A program made the position numbers and the translations under genes. A stretch of DNA of 64,000 nt, from assembly GCF_003315295.1 (NCBI RefSeq), contig NZ_QNRI01000003.1, positions 62,001 to 126,000 on the forward strand, read 5' to 3'. Numbering within the stretch: position 1 is the stretch's first letter; each line of letters begins with the position of its first letter. The notes beneath the pieces are model-generated. The model was not told the DNA's origin and ran no database searches. It saw only the letters and a program-made list of their open reading frames with translations. Positions 1 to 8,513 of the stretch are shown piece by piece. The DNA comes from Paraliobacillus ryukyuensis. GTDB taxonomy: Bacteria; Bacillota; Bacilli; Bacillales; Amphibacillaceae.

Positions 1-1200
1 TTGTTGAGTACCGGTTACCGTCTCATGTACTTGAGTAGGTAATCCCCATAGTTTAATAAAGCCTAATGCCGCTTCATGATCAAACGCATCTCCTTTTGAA
101 TAAGTCGCAAGATCCATATCGTATAAGGAATGGGCTGATTTACGTCCAACAACCTGTGCAAGCCCTTTATACAATTTAACTTTTACGGTACCAGACACAT
201 ACGTTTGTGTTTCTTTAATAAAAGCTTGCAACGCACTGGTTAACGGCGAATACCATAAACCGTCGTAAATGGTTTGTGCTAATTTTTGTTCGATGGTCGG
301 TTTGAATTGCGCTACTTCTCTTGGTAATGTTAATGCTTCTAGTTCTTGATGCGCTGCAATTAATGTCAAAGCAGCTGGCGCTTCATAAATTTCACGCGAT
401 TTGATGCCAACCAATCTATTTTCTACGTGATCAATTCGACCGACTCCATGTTTTCCGGCAATTTGATTTAATTTTAAAATAAGAGTATCTAACGCTAACT
501 CTTCCCCATTGATCGCCACTGGTTTCCCTTGTACAAATGTTAATTCGATCGTTTCAGGTGTGTTAGGGGCATCCATCGGATCCACTGTTAAATCAAACGC
601 ATCTTTTGGCGCTTCCGCCCATGGATCTTCTAAAATACCACATTCATTACTACGCCCCCATAAATTTTGATCTACACTATACGGACTCTCTAAACCAACT
701 GGTACAGGAATACCATTTTCTTGCGCATAGGCGATTTCTTCATCCCTGGTCATCTTCCATTCACGTACAGGTGCAACAATATCAAGTGACGGATTAAGTG
801 CAGTAAAGGCAACATCAAAACGAACTTGGTCATTGCCTTTCCCCGTACAACCGTGAGCCACTGCCACCGCCCCTTCTTTTTCTGCAATATCCACTAATAC
901 TTTAGCGATCAATGGACGGGATAGAGCAGAGATTAGTGGATATTTTTGTTCATATAATAAGTTCGCTTGTAGCGCAGGCAGTACATATTCTTCTGAAAAC
1001 AACGCCTTTGCATCAACGGAATAAGATTTGATTGCTCCTACATCCAATGCTTTTTTCTTAACAAATTCTAAATCTTTTCCTTCTCCTACATCTAAGCCAA
1101 CGGCAATCACGTCATAATTGTATTGGTCTTGTAACCACTTGATCGCAACCGACGTGTCTAATCCCCCAGAGTAGGCTAATACTACTTTTTGTTTCGCCAT
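1..1200 (-). CDS. argG: Argininosuccinate synthase, C-terminal end cut by window edge
   Basis: Catalyses ATP-dependent joining of citrulline and aspartate in arginine synthesis (cytosol). Translation of the minus strand from the ATG at 1200 starts [20 protein letters not shown], the N-type ATP pyrophosphatase P-loop (AYSGGLDTS) of this family. It continues with [22 protein letters not shown] and [13 protein letters not shown], all typical of ArgG. About 400 codons are present; the family is usually about 400-405 residues, so only a few C-terminal residues are missing. An AGGAGCGATTATAT ribosome site precedes the ATG. argH would be expected downstream, outside the window. ArgR-like sites lie upstream (1265-1316). 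Identity is near certain. Confidence 0.96.
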   Translation of the reverse strand, partial: MAKQKVVLAYSGGLDTSVAIKWLQDQYNYDVIAVGLDVGEGKDLEFVKKKALDVGAIKSYSVDAKALFSEEYVLPALQANLLYEQKYPLISALSRPLIAKVLVDIAEKEGAVAVAHGCTGKGNDQVRFDVAFTALNPSLDIVAPVREWKMTRDEEIAYAQENGIPVPVGLESPYSVDQNLWGRSNECGILEDPWAEAPKDAFDLTVDPMDAPNTPETIELTFVQGKPVAINGEELALDTLILKLNQIAGKHGVGRIDHVENRLVGIKSREIYEAPAALTLIAAHQELEALTLPREVAQFKPTIEQKLAQTIYDGLWYSPLTSALQAFIKETQTYVSGTVKVKLYKGLAQVVGRKSAHSLYDMDLATYSKGDAFDHEAALGFIKLWGLPTQVHETVTGTQQ

Positions 1201-1264
1201 ATATAATCGCTCCTTCAATTAATTTTATACGTTCAATATTTGCTTACGAATTATTATGCAATAT

Positions 1265-1316
1265 AAAGTATATTAATTCAAGTGGTAAAGACGATTTTTA
1301 TGAATGTTTTTTATTT
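1265..1316 (-). promoter_or_regulatory. Candidate ArgR operator pair upstream of argG
   Basis: AAAGTATATTAATTCAAG (1265-1282) matches 13 of 18 positions of the B. subtilis ARG box CATGAATAAAAATTCAAG. A second partial site with the half ATGAAT lies at 1299-1316. The position 65-115 bp upstream of argG fits repression by arginine-bound ArgR. The region is AT-rich, so chance matches are possible. Confidence 0.35.
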
Positions 1317-1470
1317 GTTTTTATATAATTTAGTTATACAAGCTCATTTAATAAGGAAAGACTTGATTATACAATTATGTTTAATATTTATGCAATCTTG
1401 TAACTTTTGTTTTGTAAGCAACGACTACTTATAAAGAGACTAATCTATTTTAAAAAAGGAGGTCAATTAG

Positions 1471-2388
1471 ATGGCAAAGAACAATTGGTTAATGGTAAGT
1501 ATCATTGTTATGTTCACACTATTTGGATGTAGCAATGAAGGAATGGAAAACAGTGGAGAGGATAATAGCGGAAGTACTGCTGATACGATGGTAGAGCAAA
1601 GTTCAACCAATGACGATCAGGTTGCAGCAGATCAAACTGAGGATAACAGCCAACCGAACGAAGAAACAAATCAAGAGATCCCAGAAGATACAAAGACAGA
1701 GAGAAAAATAATTTATAACGCTAACCTAGAGCTAGAAGTTCCAGATTTTCAAACAGCTGTAAATCAACTCGAACAAGAAATTAACGGTACTGGCGGATAC
1801 ATTGTCACATCAAATGCTTATCAAGTTGAAGAAGAACTACAAGAAGGAACGATTACCGCAAGAATCCCACAAGAGAAATTTGAAGGTTTTATCCGCGTGA
1901 TCGAGACTGGGGATATGAAAGTCGTTCAAAAAAGTGTATCTGGTGAAGACGTCACAGAACAATATGTCGACCTAGAAGCACGTTTGAAGTCTAAACGAGT
2001 GGTAGAAAAGCGACTCCTATCTTTTATGGAAGAAGCACAAAAGACAGAAGATTTATTAAAAATTTCTGAAGACTTAGCTACTGTACAAGAAGAGATCGAG
2101 CAAATTACCGGTCAAATGAACTATTTAGAAAATAAATCAGAACTAGCAACTGTCACATTGCATATTCGAGAAAATCACGTTGATCTTGTGCAAGATGGGG
2201 ATTTAAATACATGGGATAAAACAGTTGAGCAGCTCAAGAAAAGTGTGAATTTCTTATTAGCCTCCGGATCAGGGTTAATCGTTTTCTTTGTTGGTAACTT
2301 ACCTGTAATTATTTTACTCGGACTTGTTGGAATTATTGGCTATATTGGTTGGAGAAGGAAACGAATTCGCCGGAAAAACAATGAGTAA
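1471..2388 (+). CDS. DUF4349-domain lipoprotein with C-terminal membrane anchor
   Basis: A predicted lipoprotein of 305 residues. The N-terminal hydrophobic segment ends in a lipobox (LFGC, Cys20). A long acidic, Ser/Thr/Gln-rich linker follows to about residue 78. A DUF4349 core (about 85-240) begins with KIIYNANLELEVPDF and contains GGYIVTSNAYQ and a coiled-coil hairpin rich in Glu/Lys. The end carries one strong transmembrane helix (about 262-290) and a basic tail WRRKRIRRK. It is thus anchored at both ends, with the DUF4349 domain outside the cell. The ribosome site AAAGGAGG supports the ATG. It is transcribed alone and ends in a hairpin at 2407-2448. The function of DUF4349 proteins is not established. 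Confidence 0.85.
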   Translation: MAKNNWLMVSIIVMFTLFGCSNEGMENSGEDNSGSTADTMVEQSSTNDDQVAADQTEDNSQPNEETNQEIPEDTKTERKIIYNANLELEVPDFQTAVNQLEQEINGTGGYIVTSNAYQVEEELQEGTITARIPQEKFEGFIRVIETGDMKVVQKSVSGEDVTEQYVDLEARLKSKRVVEKRLLSFMEEAQKTEDLLKISEDLATVQEEIEQITGQMNYLENKSELATVTLHIRENHVDLVQDGDLNTWDKTVEQLKKSVNFLLASGSGLIVFFVGNLPVIILLGLVGIIGYIGWRRKRIRRKNNE

Positions 2389-2406
2389 TTAGTGTTTAGC
2401 TTTTTT

Positions 2407-2448
2407 AACCCATTCTGTTACACTTACTGTATGGAGTGGGTTAATTTT
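2407..2448 (+). terminator. Rho-independent terminator after the DUF4349 lipoprotein gene
   Basis: AACCCATTC (2407-2415) pairs with GAGTGGGTT (2434-2442), followed by AATTTTAC. The stem has 9 bp including one G-T pair. Confidence 0.7.
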
Positions 2449-2482
2449 ACATAAGATTACTTGAGCAAGAAAGGATGAAAGA

Positions 2483-2968
2483 ATGAAGAAACTTTCACTG
2501 CTATTCGTTTTCGTGATCAGTTCTGTATTAGTTATTGGTTTCTCTAATCAAGAAAATGCCGGAGAGTTCTCAATAACAGATATCTCTACAGGCGAAAAGC
2601 AAGCTGGTCAGAAATATTTTATGGTCATGCCATTTGAATGGTCTGGAGAAGGAGTTGCCGAGATTCAATCAATTGACATTGTAAAAGATGGCAAACCGAT
2701 CACAAGTAACGCCAGCATCAGCTATACCTTTTATGGGGGAAATCCAGCGAAGAAAACAGGGGTTTATGGACGATCAGACATCGGTGAGAAAGAACCGATT
2801 AATGGATTTGTAATAGAAGAAGCTAGCACGCTTATTTTGGAGATTTCATTACAGAATGTTCACCCCAACGAAGACCGAGCATTACGCGTCATCTATCTTA
2901 ATAATGGCAAAGAGAAAGAACAAGTTTTGCAGTCTAGCCTGATTGAGGGGTTAACCACGCAGAGTTAA
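2483..2968 (+). CDS. Small secreted protein of unknown function
   Basis: 161 residues. An N-terminal signal-like segment (MKKLSLLFVFVISSVLVIGF, residues 1-20) has no lipobox cysteine, so the protein is probably released or weakly tethered. The remainder is rich in beta-prone segments, with YFMVMPFEWSGEGVAEI and a Gly-rich YTFYGGNPAKKTGVYG stretch. I do not recognise a family. The ribosome site AAAGGATG sits at normal spacing. The gene stands alone between two terminators, in the same direction as the DUF4349 lipoprotein gene. Confidence 0.6.
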   Translation: MKKLSLLFVFVISSVLVIGFSNQENAGEFSITDISTGEKQAGQKYFMVMPFEWSGEGVAEIQSIDIVKDGKPITSNASISYTFYGGNPAKKTGVYGRSDIGEKEPINGFVIEEASTLILEISLQNVHPNEDRALRVIYLNNGKEKEQVLQSSLIEGLTTQS

Positions 2969-2994
2969 TACATGTGGTATCCCCTCTGTTTTTG
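2945..2994 (+). terminator. Terminator overlapping the end of the 2483-2968 gene
   Basis: GAGGGG-TTA-ACCAC (2945-2958) pairs with GTGGT-AT-CCCCTC (2974-2985), followed by TGTTTTTG. The upstream arm lies inside the coding sequence. Confidence 0.75.
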
Positions 2995-3012
2995 TTCATG
3001 CAAGTTTACTAA

Positions 3013-3525
3013 TTAGCTTTTGAAAATAGTCTGATCAAAACCGTAAGCTGCCTCGATTAATTGTTTCCCACCAATATCCACACTTTCTTCATCTACCTTT
3101 TTTCCACCAATTGCTTGATAAAAACCAACAGAAGGATTATCAGCTAAAACCCAGATTAATACTCCATTCAATTGCAGTCCCTTGAGATGACTAGCAATTT
3201 CCTTAACTATTTTCTTACCTATACCATGTTGTTGATAATCTGTTAGTAAGTAAAGGGCGTAGACCTCACCTTGATAATTCGGATAGTCTCCAGAACGCTC
3301 TTTTCCGCCATTGCCAAATCCAATAATATCTCCAGCTTCATTTTCAGCTACAAACACCGTATTATCACTAGCAATTATTTTCTCCCATAAGGTTGCTCTA
3401 TCTGCATAGGAAAGTTGGTTCAAGTAAGTCTGCGGAACAATACCTCGGTATGTTTCTCTCCAACTATCGACATGCACCTTCGCAATCGCTTGATGATCTC
3501 CTAGTACCGCTTCTCTAATTTTCAT
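3013..3525 (-). CDS. GNAT family N-acetyltransferase
   Basis: 170 residues, full length for a single-domain GNAT fold that transfers acetyl from acetyl-CoA to an amine. The N-terminal beta1-alpha1 (IREAVLGDHQAIAKVHVDSW) and YRGIVPQTYLNQLS are typical of the subfamily. The acetyl-CoA-binding motif A is visible as VYALYLLTDYQQHGIGKKIV (QxxGxG/A type, about residues 88-107). Motif B appears as WVLADNPSVGFYQAIGG. The substrate is not predictable. The ribosome site GGAAAGG precedes the ATG. The gene follows the 21-bp array on the minus strand. Confidence 0.85.
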   Translation of the reverse strand: MKIREAVLGDHQAIAKVHVDSWRETYRGIVPQTYLNQLSYADRATLWEKIIASDNTVFVAENEAGDIIGFGNGGKERSGDYPNYQGEVYALYLLTDYQQHGIGKKIVKEIASHLKGLQLNGVLIWVLADNPSVGFYQAIGGKKVDEESVDIGGKQLIEAAYGFDQTIFKS

Positions 3526-3610
3526 TTCATCATTCCTTTCCCTAGGTTTAGTTATATATGATTTGTATCACTACAATATTAAGAGTAGGTCGGAGCGGCG
3601 TTGTTTGTTG

Positions 3611-3799
3611 AACGCTGATGTTTGCTGCTCGAGCGCCGATGTTCGCCCCTCGAACGCCGATATTTGCCCCTTGAGCGCCGATGTTCGCCCCTCGAGCGCC
3701 GATGTTCACCCCTCGAACGCCGATGTTCGCGCCTTGAGCGCCGATGTTCGCCCCTTGAGCGCCGATGTTCACCCCTTGAGCGCCGATGTTGACTGCTCA
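3611..3799. repeat. 21-bp tandem repeat array 1, nine units
   Basis: Nine consecutive 21-bp units (189 bp exactly), plus one degenerate unit at 3590-3610. Each unit on the + strand begins ARCGCYGATRTT and ends with an array-specific tail (mostly CGCCCCT or CACCCCT, then YG). All three frames are open on one or both strands only because the period is a multiple of three. The array lies between the ddl terminator and the GNAT gene, both on the minus strand. It is followed by AAACCGTCGATGATTGC and a T-run (about 3812-3833), a block also found after array 2 (22141-22329). Confidence 0.95.
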
Positions 3800-3860
3800 A
3801 ACACCTCCCAAAACCGTCGATGATTGCTTTTTTACAAAATGGCCCTTAAAGATATAGAAA

Positions 3861-3889
3861 ACGATCAAATCTTATTTTGATTTGATCGT
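3861..3889 (-). terminator. Terminator of ddl
   Basis: Perfect 11-bp inverted repeat ACGATCAAATC / GATTTGATCGT with a 7-nt loop. On the minus strand it is followed by TTTCTATATC. It lies 12 bp beyond the ddl stop. Confidence 0.75.
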
Positions 3890-3900
3890 CATTGTTACAA

Positions 3901-5004
3901 TTACTCATCCCACATCGTATTTTTCAATTGATTGTTTCGTTCGTGTCGCTCTACCGCAAGTGTGATCAACCGATCGATCAGTTCTGCATAAGGGATGCCG
4001 CTGATGCCCCATAACCTTGGGTACATACTGATTTTCGTGAATCCAGGTAAGGTATTGACTTCGTTAACAACTAATTCGCCATTCTCTTGCAAGAAAAAAT
4101 CCACACGAGCCATTCCTTCACAATCCAATGTTTGGAACACTTCGACTGCTGCCTGTTGCACTTTCTTGGTCAGCTCATCTGATAAGTCTGCAGGTGCGGC
4201 AAGTTCTGCGCCAGTTTCATCAATATACTTCGATTCATACGAATAAAAATCTGTTTGTGGCAAAACCTCACCAGGCAAAGAGGCTATTGGGTCTTCATTT
4301 CCCAGTACAGCACATTCAATTTCACGCCCAACGATCGCTTCTTCTACTAATACTTTTTGATCATATTGGAAAGCATCTTTCATACCTTGGTAAAACTCTT
4401 CCTCATTACGTACTTTGCTTACCCCAACCGATGAACCCTGATTAGCTGGTTTAATAAACATTGGCAGGCCTAACGCTTCCTTCACTTTTACAAAATCAAT
4501 TTCATTTTGTTTACTTTTTCGAAACGTCATTCCATTTGCAACAGCAATACCCGCTCCATGTAATAATCGCTTTGCATAATCTTTATCCATACTAACCGCT
4601 GAGCCAAGTACATCTGTTCCAACAAATGGCAAGTTAGCCAAGCGCAGCATACCTTGAATACTACCGTCTTCGCCAAGCGTTCCATGCACAATTGGAAAAA
4701 CAACATCAACTTGGTCCAAACCATCTGTACGTGACATATTCACTAATTGCCCATTCTCTGCACCTGGAACTACCGCTACTTGTTCATTGCTCTTATTTAA
4801 TTGAATTAATTTAGGGTTTTCTTCGTTAATTAAATAGGATGAAGTGTTATTAATGTGCCACTTCCCTTGTTTATCAATTCCCAATAAAACAACTTCATAT
4901 TTCTCTTTATCGATTGCATCAACAATATTTTTGGCTGATTGCAGTGATACTTCATGCTCCGCTGATTTTCCACCGAAAACAATTCCTACTTTTGTTTTTG
5001 TCAT
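3901..5004 (-). CDS. ddl: D-alanine--D-alanine ligase
   Basis: ATP-dependent ligation of two D-alanines for peptidoglycan precursors (cytosol). 367 residues, normal length. The N-terminal motif GGKSAEHEVSLQSA is diagnostic. The ATP-grasp domain shows FPIVHGTLGEDGSIQG, GSAVSMDKD, FIKPANQGSSVGVSKV and VLVEEAIVGREIECAVLG. The metal-binding end is MARVDFFLQENGELVVNEVNTLPGFT. The ribosome site AAGGAG stands 6 nt before the ATG. The gene is monocistronic with a clear terminator. The usual partner murF is not adjacent. Confidence 0.97.
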   Translation of the reverse strand: MTKTKVGIVFGGKSAEHEVSLQSAKNIVDAIDKEKYEVVLLGIDKQGKWHINNTSSYLINEENPKLIQLNKSNEQVAVVPGAENGQLVNMSRTDGLDQVDVVFPIVHGTLGEDGSIQGMLRLANLPFVGTDVLGSAVSMDKDYAKRLLHGAGIAVANGMTFRKSKQNEIDFVKVKEALGLPMFIKPANQGSSVGVSKVRNEEEFYQGMKDAFQYDQKVLVEEAIVGREIECAVLGNEDPIASLPGEVLPQTDFYSYESKYIDETGAELAAPADLSDELTKKVQQAAVEVFQTLDCEGMARVDFFLQENGELVVNEVNTLPGFTKISMYPRLWGISGIPYAELIDRLITLAVERHERNNQLKNTMWDE

Positions 5005-5105
5005 GCTTTACTCCTTCTTTCCGAACTAACATTACTCAAAATTTTCTTATATTTAAGATACCATACCTAGGGTTGTTTTGAGAAAAAAATTTTCACAATA
5101 TATCG

Positions 5106-5774
5106 TTATGGTTTTCGTTTTAATAGTTGCTCTGTTAAAAACATCGATGCAAGATAAGCGATCACTCCCAAAATCACCGTAACTCCAGAGGAAAGAGGCA
5201 TTACAAGCGCTAACCAATCAGACGCTCCTCTTGTCGATTGTTCAAAAAAGTCATATTGGTTTTGCTTCTCTGCGTATGCATCAGACCAATAAAAAGCTAG
5301 TAACCACAGTCCACCCCAACATATCATTAAACTATAGACAACCAGTTGGCTTTTAAAGAAATAAACCATTGGTAAACTAATACTTAAGATAATTAATATA
5401 ATCGAAAATATAAATATAACGTCCTGCACTTGATAAGGATAGATGAAATTTAATGGATCATCACGCTTTGCATAACTTACCCACCAATTTAAGAGCCACA
5501 TTAATAGTGTAGATAAGCATACAAGCATCAACAAAAGTGTATAACGGCTATATACAATTGTTTTTGGTCGAGTAGGTAAGCTTTTTAAAAATATGTAAAC
5601 TAGACTTTGCTTGTCTTCCCGAAAAACACTAAAGCAATTTAACATAATTAAAAGACCAAAAATAAAGACATTGGCAATCATCGGACTATATAAACATATC
5701 AACAAAGCACACATAAAGATTGTTTTCCAATTCACGAACCAATCTTTTTTCCACAAAGCAATCATCGCTTGCAT
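5106..5774 (-). CDS. ABC exporter membrane subunit, last gene of a GntR-led operon
   Basis: 222 residues with about six hydrophobic helices and almost no soluble domain, as in ABC-2 type permeases. It begins MQAMIALWKKDWFVNWK, the amphipathic entry helix of this class. A conserved-looking short segment FREDKQSLVYIFLKSLPTRP follows the second helix; equivalent segments (KRSIFQLIASLPITR, NNNIQTFVFSLPITR) occur in the two genes upstream, so the three permeases are paralogues. It follows the preceding permease by 14 bp with a GGAGGG ribosome site. The substrate is unknown; YtrA-controlled relatives are linked to cell-wall stress. Confidence 0.75.
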   Translation of the reverse strand: MQAMIALWKKDWFVNWKTIFMCALLICLYSPMIANVFIFGLLIMLNCFSVFREDKQSLVYIFLKSLPTRPKTIVYSRYTLLLMLVCLSTLLMWLLNWWVSYAKRDDPLNFIYPYQVQDVIFIFSIILIILSISLPMVYFFKSQLVVYSLMICWGGLWLLAFYWSDAYAEKQNQYDFFEQSTRGASDWLALVMPLSSGVTVILGVIAYLASMFLTEQLLKRKP

Positions 5775-5788
5775 CGCAGCTCCCTCCT

Positions 5789-6427
5789 TTACACTTCCGT
5801 CTTTCTGTTGAATATATAGCTAGAAACAATCATTGAAATCACGTATACAACACATGTACTTAACAGCAAGATACTGAAATAAGCATCATTTTCAAAGAAA
5901 ACAGTAAGTGAATTGGACTGTAAAGCTGCATACATGTCAGCCACAGCAAATATAACAACAAACAGACTTAAAACAATTCCAAATATATAACCGCTTGGCG
6001 TATGTGAATTAAAATAAATGTAACTTGGAATAAAGTTACTTAATAAAAGGAGAATAAACAGACAAACAAATATCACAAGATCACCATGATGCATTGGGTA
6101 AAGGTGCTCTGCCGGAACAAGTAACTGTAATCCCTGATAACCTAGCCACAATCCCAAACCGATAACCATGGTATGAAGCAAATGAAATAAGTAAAAAGAC
6201 ACAATATAGTGACTGCGCGTAATTGGCAAGGAAGCGATTAGTTGAAAAATAGATCGTTTACGTTGTCGTTCAAACATTTCTCTGAAAATATGAACATACG
6301 CTAATATTACCAAAAAATAGGGTGACAAATTAAAATAAACCATTAGTGTAAAAGCCAGGATACATGCCAACCAAATTGGTGTATACGCTTTCCAGTGTAA
6401 TGCAACCACTAGCTGAAAACCTTTCAT
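5789..6427 (-). CDS. ABC exporter membrane subunit (second of three paralogues)
   Basis: 212 residues, about six transmembrane helices, no recognisable soluble domain. After the second helix it carries FERQRKRSIFQLIASLPITR, the cytoplasmic loop shared with its two neighbours, which suggests they form one multimeric membrane domain. The ribosome site GGAGGTCGAATC precedes the ATG. It lies 20 bp after the previous permease. The substrate cannot be inferred. Confidence 0.75.
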   Translation of the reverse strand: MKGFQLVVALHWKAYTPIWLACILAFTLMVYFNLSPYFLVILAYVHIFREMFERQRKRSIFQLIASLPITRSHYIVSFYLFHLLHTMVIGLGLWLGYQGLQLLVPAEHLYPMHHGDLVIFVCLFILLLLSNFIPSYIYFNSHTPSGYIFGIVLSLFVVIFAVADMYAALQSNSLTVFFENDAYFSILLLSTCVVYVISMIVSSYIFNRKTEV

Positions 6428-6447
6428 GATTCGACCTCCAATTGATG

Positions 6448-7080
6448 CTACACACCGTTTTTCTTCTCTACAAACTCTCTAGCAATACCAAATGAAATAG
6501 CGCAGCCAATGAAACTAACAATAATGAAAACGAATAATCTTATTTGTCCGGTTGTGAACGTTTGATAGACATAACCCGCTACTGGGTCCCCATAAAACGA
6601 GAACATATAGATAGGGATAATGCCTATCGCAACGAATGCTCGTGATTTCTTGCCACTTCCGGTATAAAGGTGGTATATCGGAAATAAAAAACAAAATATT
6701 AGTAAAACCGATAGCCCGAGCACAATAGTAGTAGCTCCCATATTCGCCACGCTATTGATACTTGGAATTATTGCTTTCACCAATGCATACACTCCCAATA
6801 ATACAAACACAAAACAAGCCGTATATAGTACGAAAAATAGATAGTTAGCAACCACATACATTGTCCGTGTTATTGGTAAACTAAATACAAATGTTTGGAT
6901 GTTGTTATTGTTTTGCTTATCCAAAATATCCATAAATAAAAAATAATGCAAAATAAGCACTACAAATCCCCATGACATATCAACATAAAGAGATAGCACA
7001 AAAGTTAACAAAGTCCCCATCAATAGTAGACTAAAGGACTTCCCGTGCATGCCGATAACGAATTGCATAGCTTTAATCAT
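6448..7080 (-). CDS. ABC exporter membrane subunit (first of three paralogues)
   Basis: 210 residues with about six hydrophobic helices. The loop LDKQNNNNIQTFVFSLPITR matches the SLPxTR loop in the two downstream paralogues. It starts 5 bp after the ATPase stop and shares its AGAGG ribosome site with the ATPase 3' end, so translation is likely coupled. The protein ends in a basic tail (REFVEKKNGV). Confidence 0.75.
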   Translation of the reverse strand: MIKAMQFVIGMHGKSFSLLLMGTLLTFVLSLYVDMSWGFVVLILHYFLFMDILDKQNNNNIQTFVFSLPITRTMYVVANYLFFVLYTACFVFVLLGVYALVKAIIPSINSVANMGATTIVLGLSVLLIFCFLFPIYHLYTGSGKKSRAFVAIGIIPIYMFSFYGDPVAGYVYQTFTTGQIRLFVFIIVSFIGCAISFGIAREFVEKKNGV

Positions 7081-7085
7081 CTGCT

Positions 7086-7943
7086 TTACCTCTTTTTCCC
7101 TTTCATCAAGTACATCATATCTTCTAAAGAAGGTTTTTCAATCACCATGGGCTGATCGGTTTGTAATAGCAATAGCGACTGCGTGTCTCCTTGATATAAA
7201 CCGCTAAACCCTTGATTTGTTACCCTCACACCTAAGAAAGCCTCTTTATCAATTGCAGATAACTGTTCTTTAGTACCCTTCACTAAATGATAGTTCTCTT
7301 CTAGCTCAGTCATACTTTGTTGTAATTGAATTTTTCCGTAATCAATTAATACGATATAATCTGCTAATCGATCTAAATCACTTGTAATGTGGGTAGAAAA
7401 AAAGATTGTGCGTTTTTCATCTTCCATCAACTCATGAAACAAATCAATTAGTTCTCGACGAAAGACAGGGTCTAATCCGGCAGTCGGTTCATCCATAATT
7501 AACAATTCTGGATCGTGAGCTAAAGCAAACAACAACGATGTTTTCATTTTCATCCCTTTAGAGAACTCTTTAATCTTCTGTCTAGTCGGTAAATTAAATT
7601 CTCTCCGATAATAGTTAAATAGATTATCATCCCATGTATCATAGAGTGGTTTAATAAAACTACGCATTTGGTTAATCGTTACATGCTGATACATATATAA
7701 TTCATCATACACAAACCCTATACGCTGTTTCGTTTCTACATCCCTATTTGGTGCATCGAATAATTTAATCTCTCCTTTATTCGGACGAAGGACATCCATG
7801 ATCAATTGGATGGTTGTTGTTTTGCCACTACCATTTTGACCAATGAAACCAGTAACATAGCCTTTAGGAATAGAAAAATTAAGACCTTGAATTGTAAAAT
7901 GACTTAACTGCTTAGTAACATCTCGAACTTCAATAGCGTTCAT
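7086..7943 (-). CDS. ABC transporter ATP-binding protein
   Basis: 285 residues. Walker A GQNGSGKTTT (about residues 35-44), ABC signature FSKGMKMKTSLLFAL (a variant in which Lys replaces the usual Gln after Gly), Walker B LLIMDEPTAGLDPVFRRELI, and the switch His in FFSTHITSDLDRLADYIVL. It belongs to the CcmA/YtrB-like exporters. It should energise the three membrane proteins downstream. A good ribosome site GGAGGATAACGA precedes the ATG, 18 bp after the regulator gene. The C-terminal region (about 210-285) is an extra domain of unclear role. Confidence 0.9.
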   Translation of the reverse strand: MNAIEVRDVTKQLSHFTIQGLNFSIPKGYVTGFIGQNGSGKTTTIQLIMDVLRPNKGEIKLFDAPNRDVETKQRIGFVYDELYMYQHVTINQMRSFIKPLYDTWDDNLFNYYRREFNLPTRQKIKEFSKGMKMKTSLLFALAHDPELLIMDEPTAGLDPVFRRELIDLFHELMEDEKRTIFFSTHITSDLDRLADYIVLIDYGKIQLQQSMTELEENYHLVKGTKEQLSAIDKEAFLGVRVTNQGFSGLYQGDTQSLLLLQTDQPMVIEKPSLEDMMYLMKGKKR

Positions 7944-7961
7944 TCGTTATCCTCCATTTCA

Positions 7962-8330
7962 TTACTCATAAAATAAATCAATTCGATCAATTAATTCTTG
8001 TTTGCTCAACCCAATTCTTTTTGCTTGCTCAATGACTTGCTCTAAATCATTCTCTAATTCTCTTATTTGCCGTTCTTTCAAAATATGAGGCTGTTGACCA
8101 GCAACAAATGTCCCTTTTCCAACGGAAGAGACTAAAAAACCTTCTTGCTCTAAATCTTCATATGCACGCTTCGTTGTAATCACACTTACTTGCAATTGCG
8201 TTGCCAGGGTACGCATCGAAGGTAGAGCTTCACCTTCTTTTAATATTCCTTGAAAAATTTGTCGTTTAATTTGTTCCTTTATTTGCTGGAACAATGGTTC
8301 TTTGCTCGTATTGGAAAGCAAAATATTCAT
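7962..8330 (-). CDS. GntR-family regulator, YtrA subfamily
   Basis: 122 residues from the chosen start, the short form typical of YtrA. The winged-helix domain (PLFQQIKEQIKRQIFQGILK, then GEALPSMRTLATQLQVSVITTKRAYEDLEQEGFLVSSVGKGTFV) is followed by a short helical tail only, lacking the large effector domain of other GntR proteins. The reading frame is open upstream to 8414. I chose the ATG at 8330 because GAGG stands 8 nt before it and because a promoter and dyad occupy 8344-8404. It is first in an operon with one ATPase and three permeases and probably represses its own operon. Confidence 0.85.
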   Translation of the reverse strand: MNILLSNTSKEPLFQQIKEQIKRQIFQGILKEGEALPSMRTLATQLQVSVITTKRAYEDLEQEGFLVSSVGKGTFVAGQQPHILKERQIRELENDLEQVIEQAKRIGLSKQELIDRIDLFYE

Positions 8331-8343
8331 GCACATCGCCTCA

Positions 8344-8404
8344 TATTGTTTATAATATATATATTGATTATATACAATATAAACAAAAACCAACAAATTG
8401 TCAA
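8344..8404 (-). promoter_or_regulatory. Promoter and dyad operator of the GntR-ABC operon
   Basis: On the minus strand -35 TTGACA (8404-8399), a 17-bp spacer and -10 TATATT (8381-8376). An inverted repeat TATTGTTTATAAT (8344-8356) / ATTATATACAATA (8367-8379) with 12 of 13 arm positions complementary overlaps the -10 and start region. This fits autorepression by the YtrA-type regulator encoded directly downstream. Confidence 0.75.
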
Positions 8405-8470
8405 TATTAAACAAAAATAATCCAGTACATGTAAAGATACGTTAATTACATATACTGAATGAAGTAAATG

Positions 8471-8510
8471 ATAAGAAAAAGCATGCTATGCACTTAAGCA
8501 TAGCATGCTT
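8471..8510 (-). terminator. Terminator of the second ABC operon (after the DUF4064 gene)
   Basis: Perfect 12-bp arms AAGCATGCTATG / CATAGCATGCTT with an 8-nt loop. On the minus strand they are followed by TTTTTCTTAT. It lies just after the stop at 8514. Confidence 0.9.
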
Positions 8511-8513
8511 CTA

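Noticed and set aside
3548-3823. Three overlapping open frames with NIGAQGA-, SADVRPS- and EHRRSRG-type repeats
   Set aside because: They are translations of the 21-bp tandem array; the period is a multiple of three, so frames stay open without selection. No ribosome site or promoter supports any of them.
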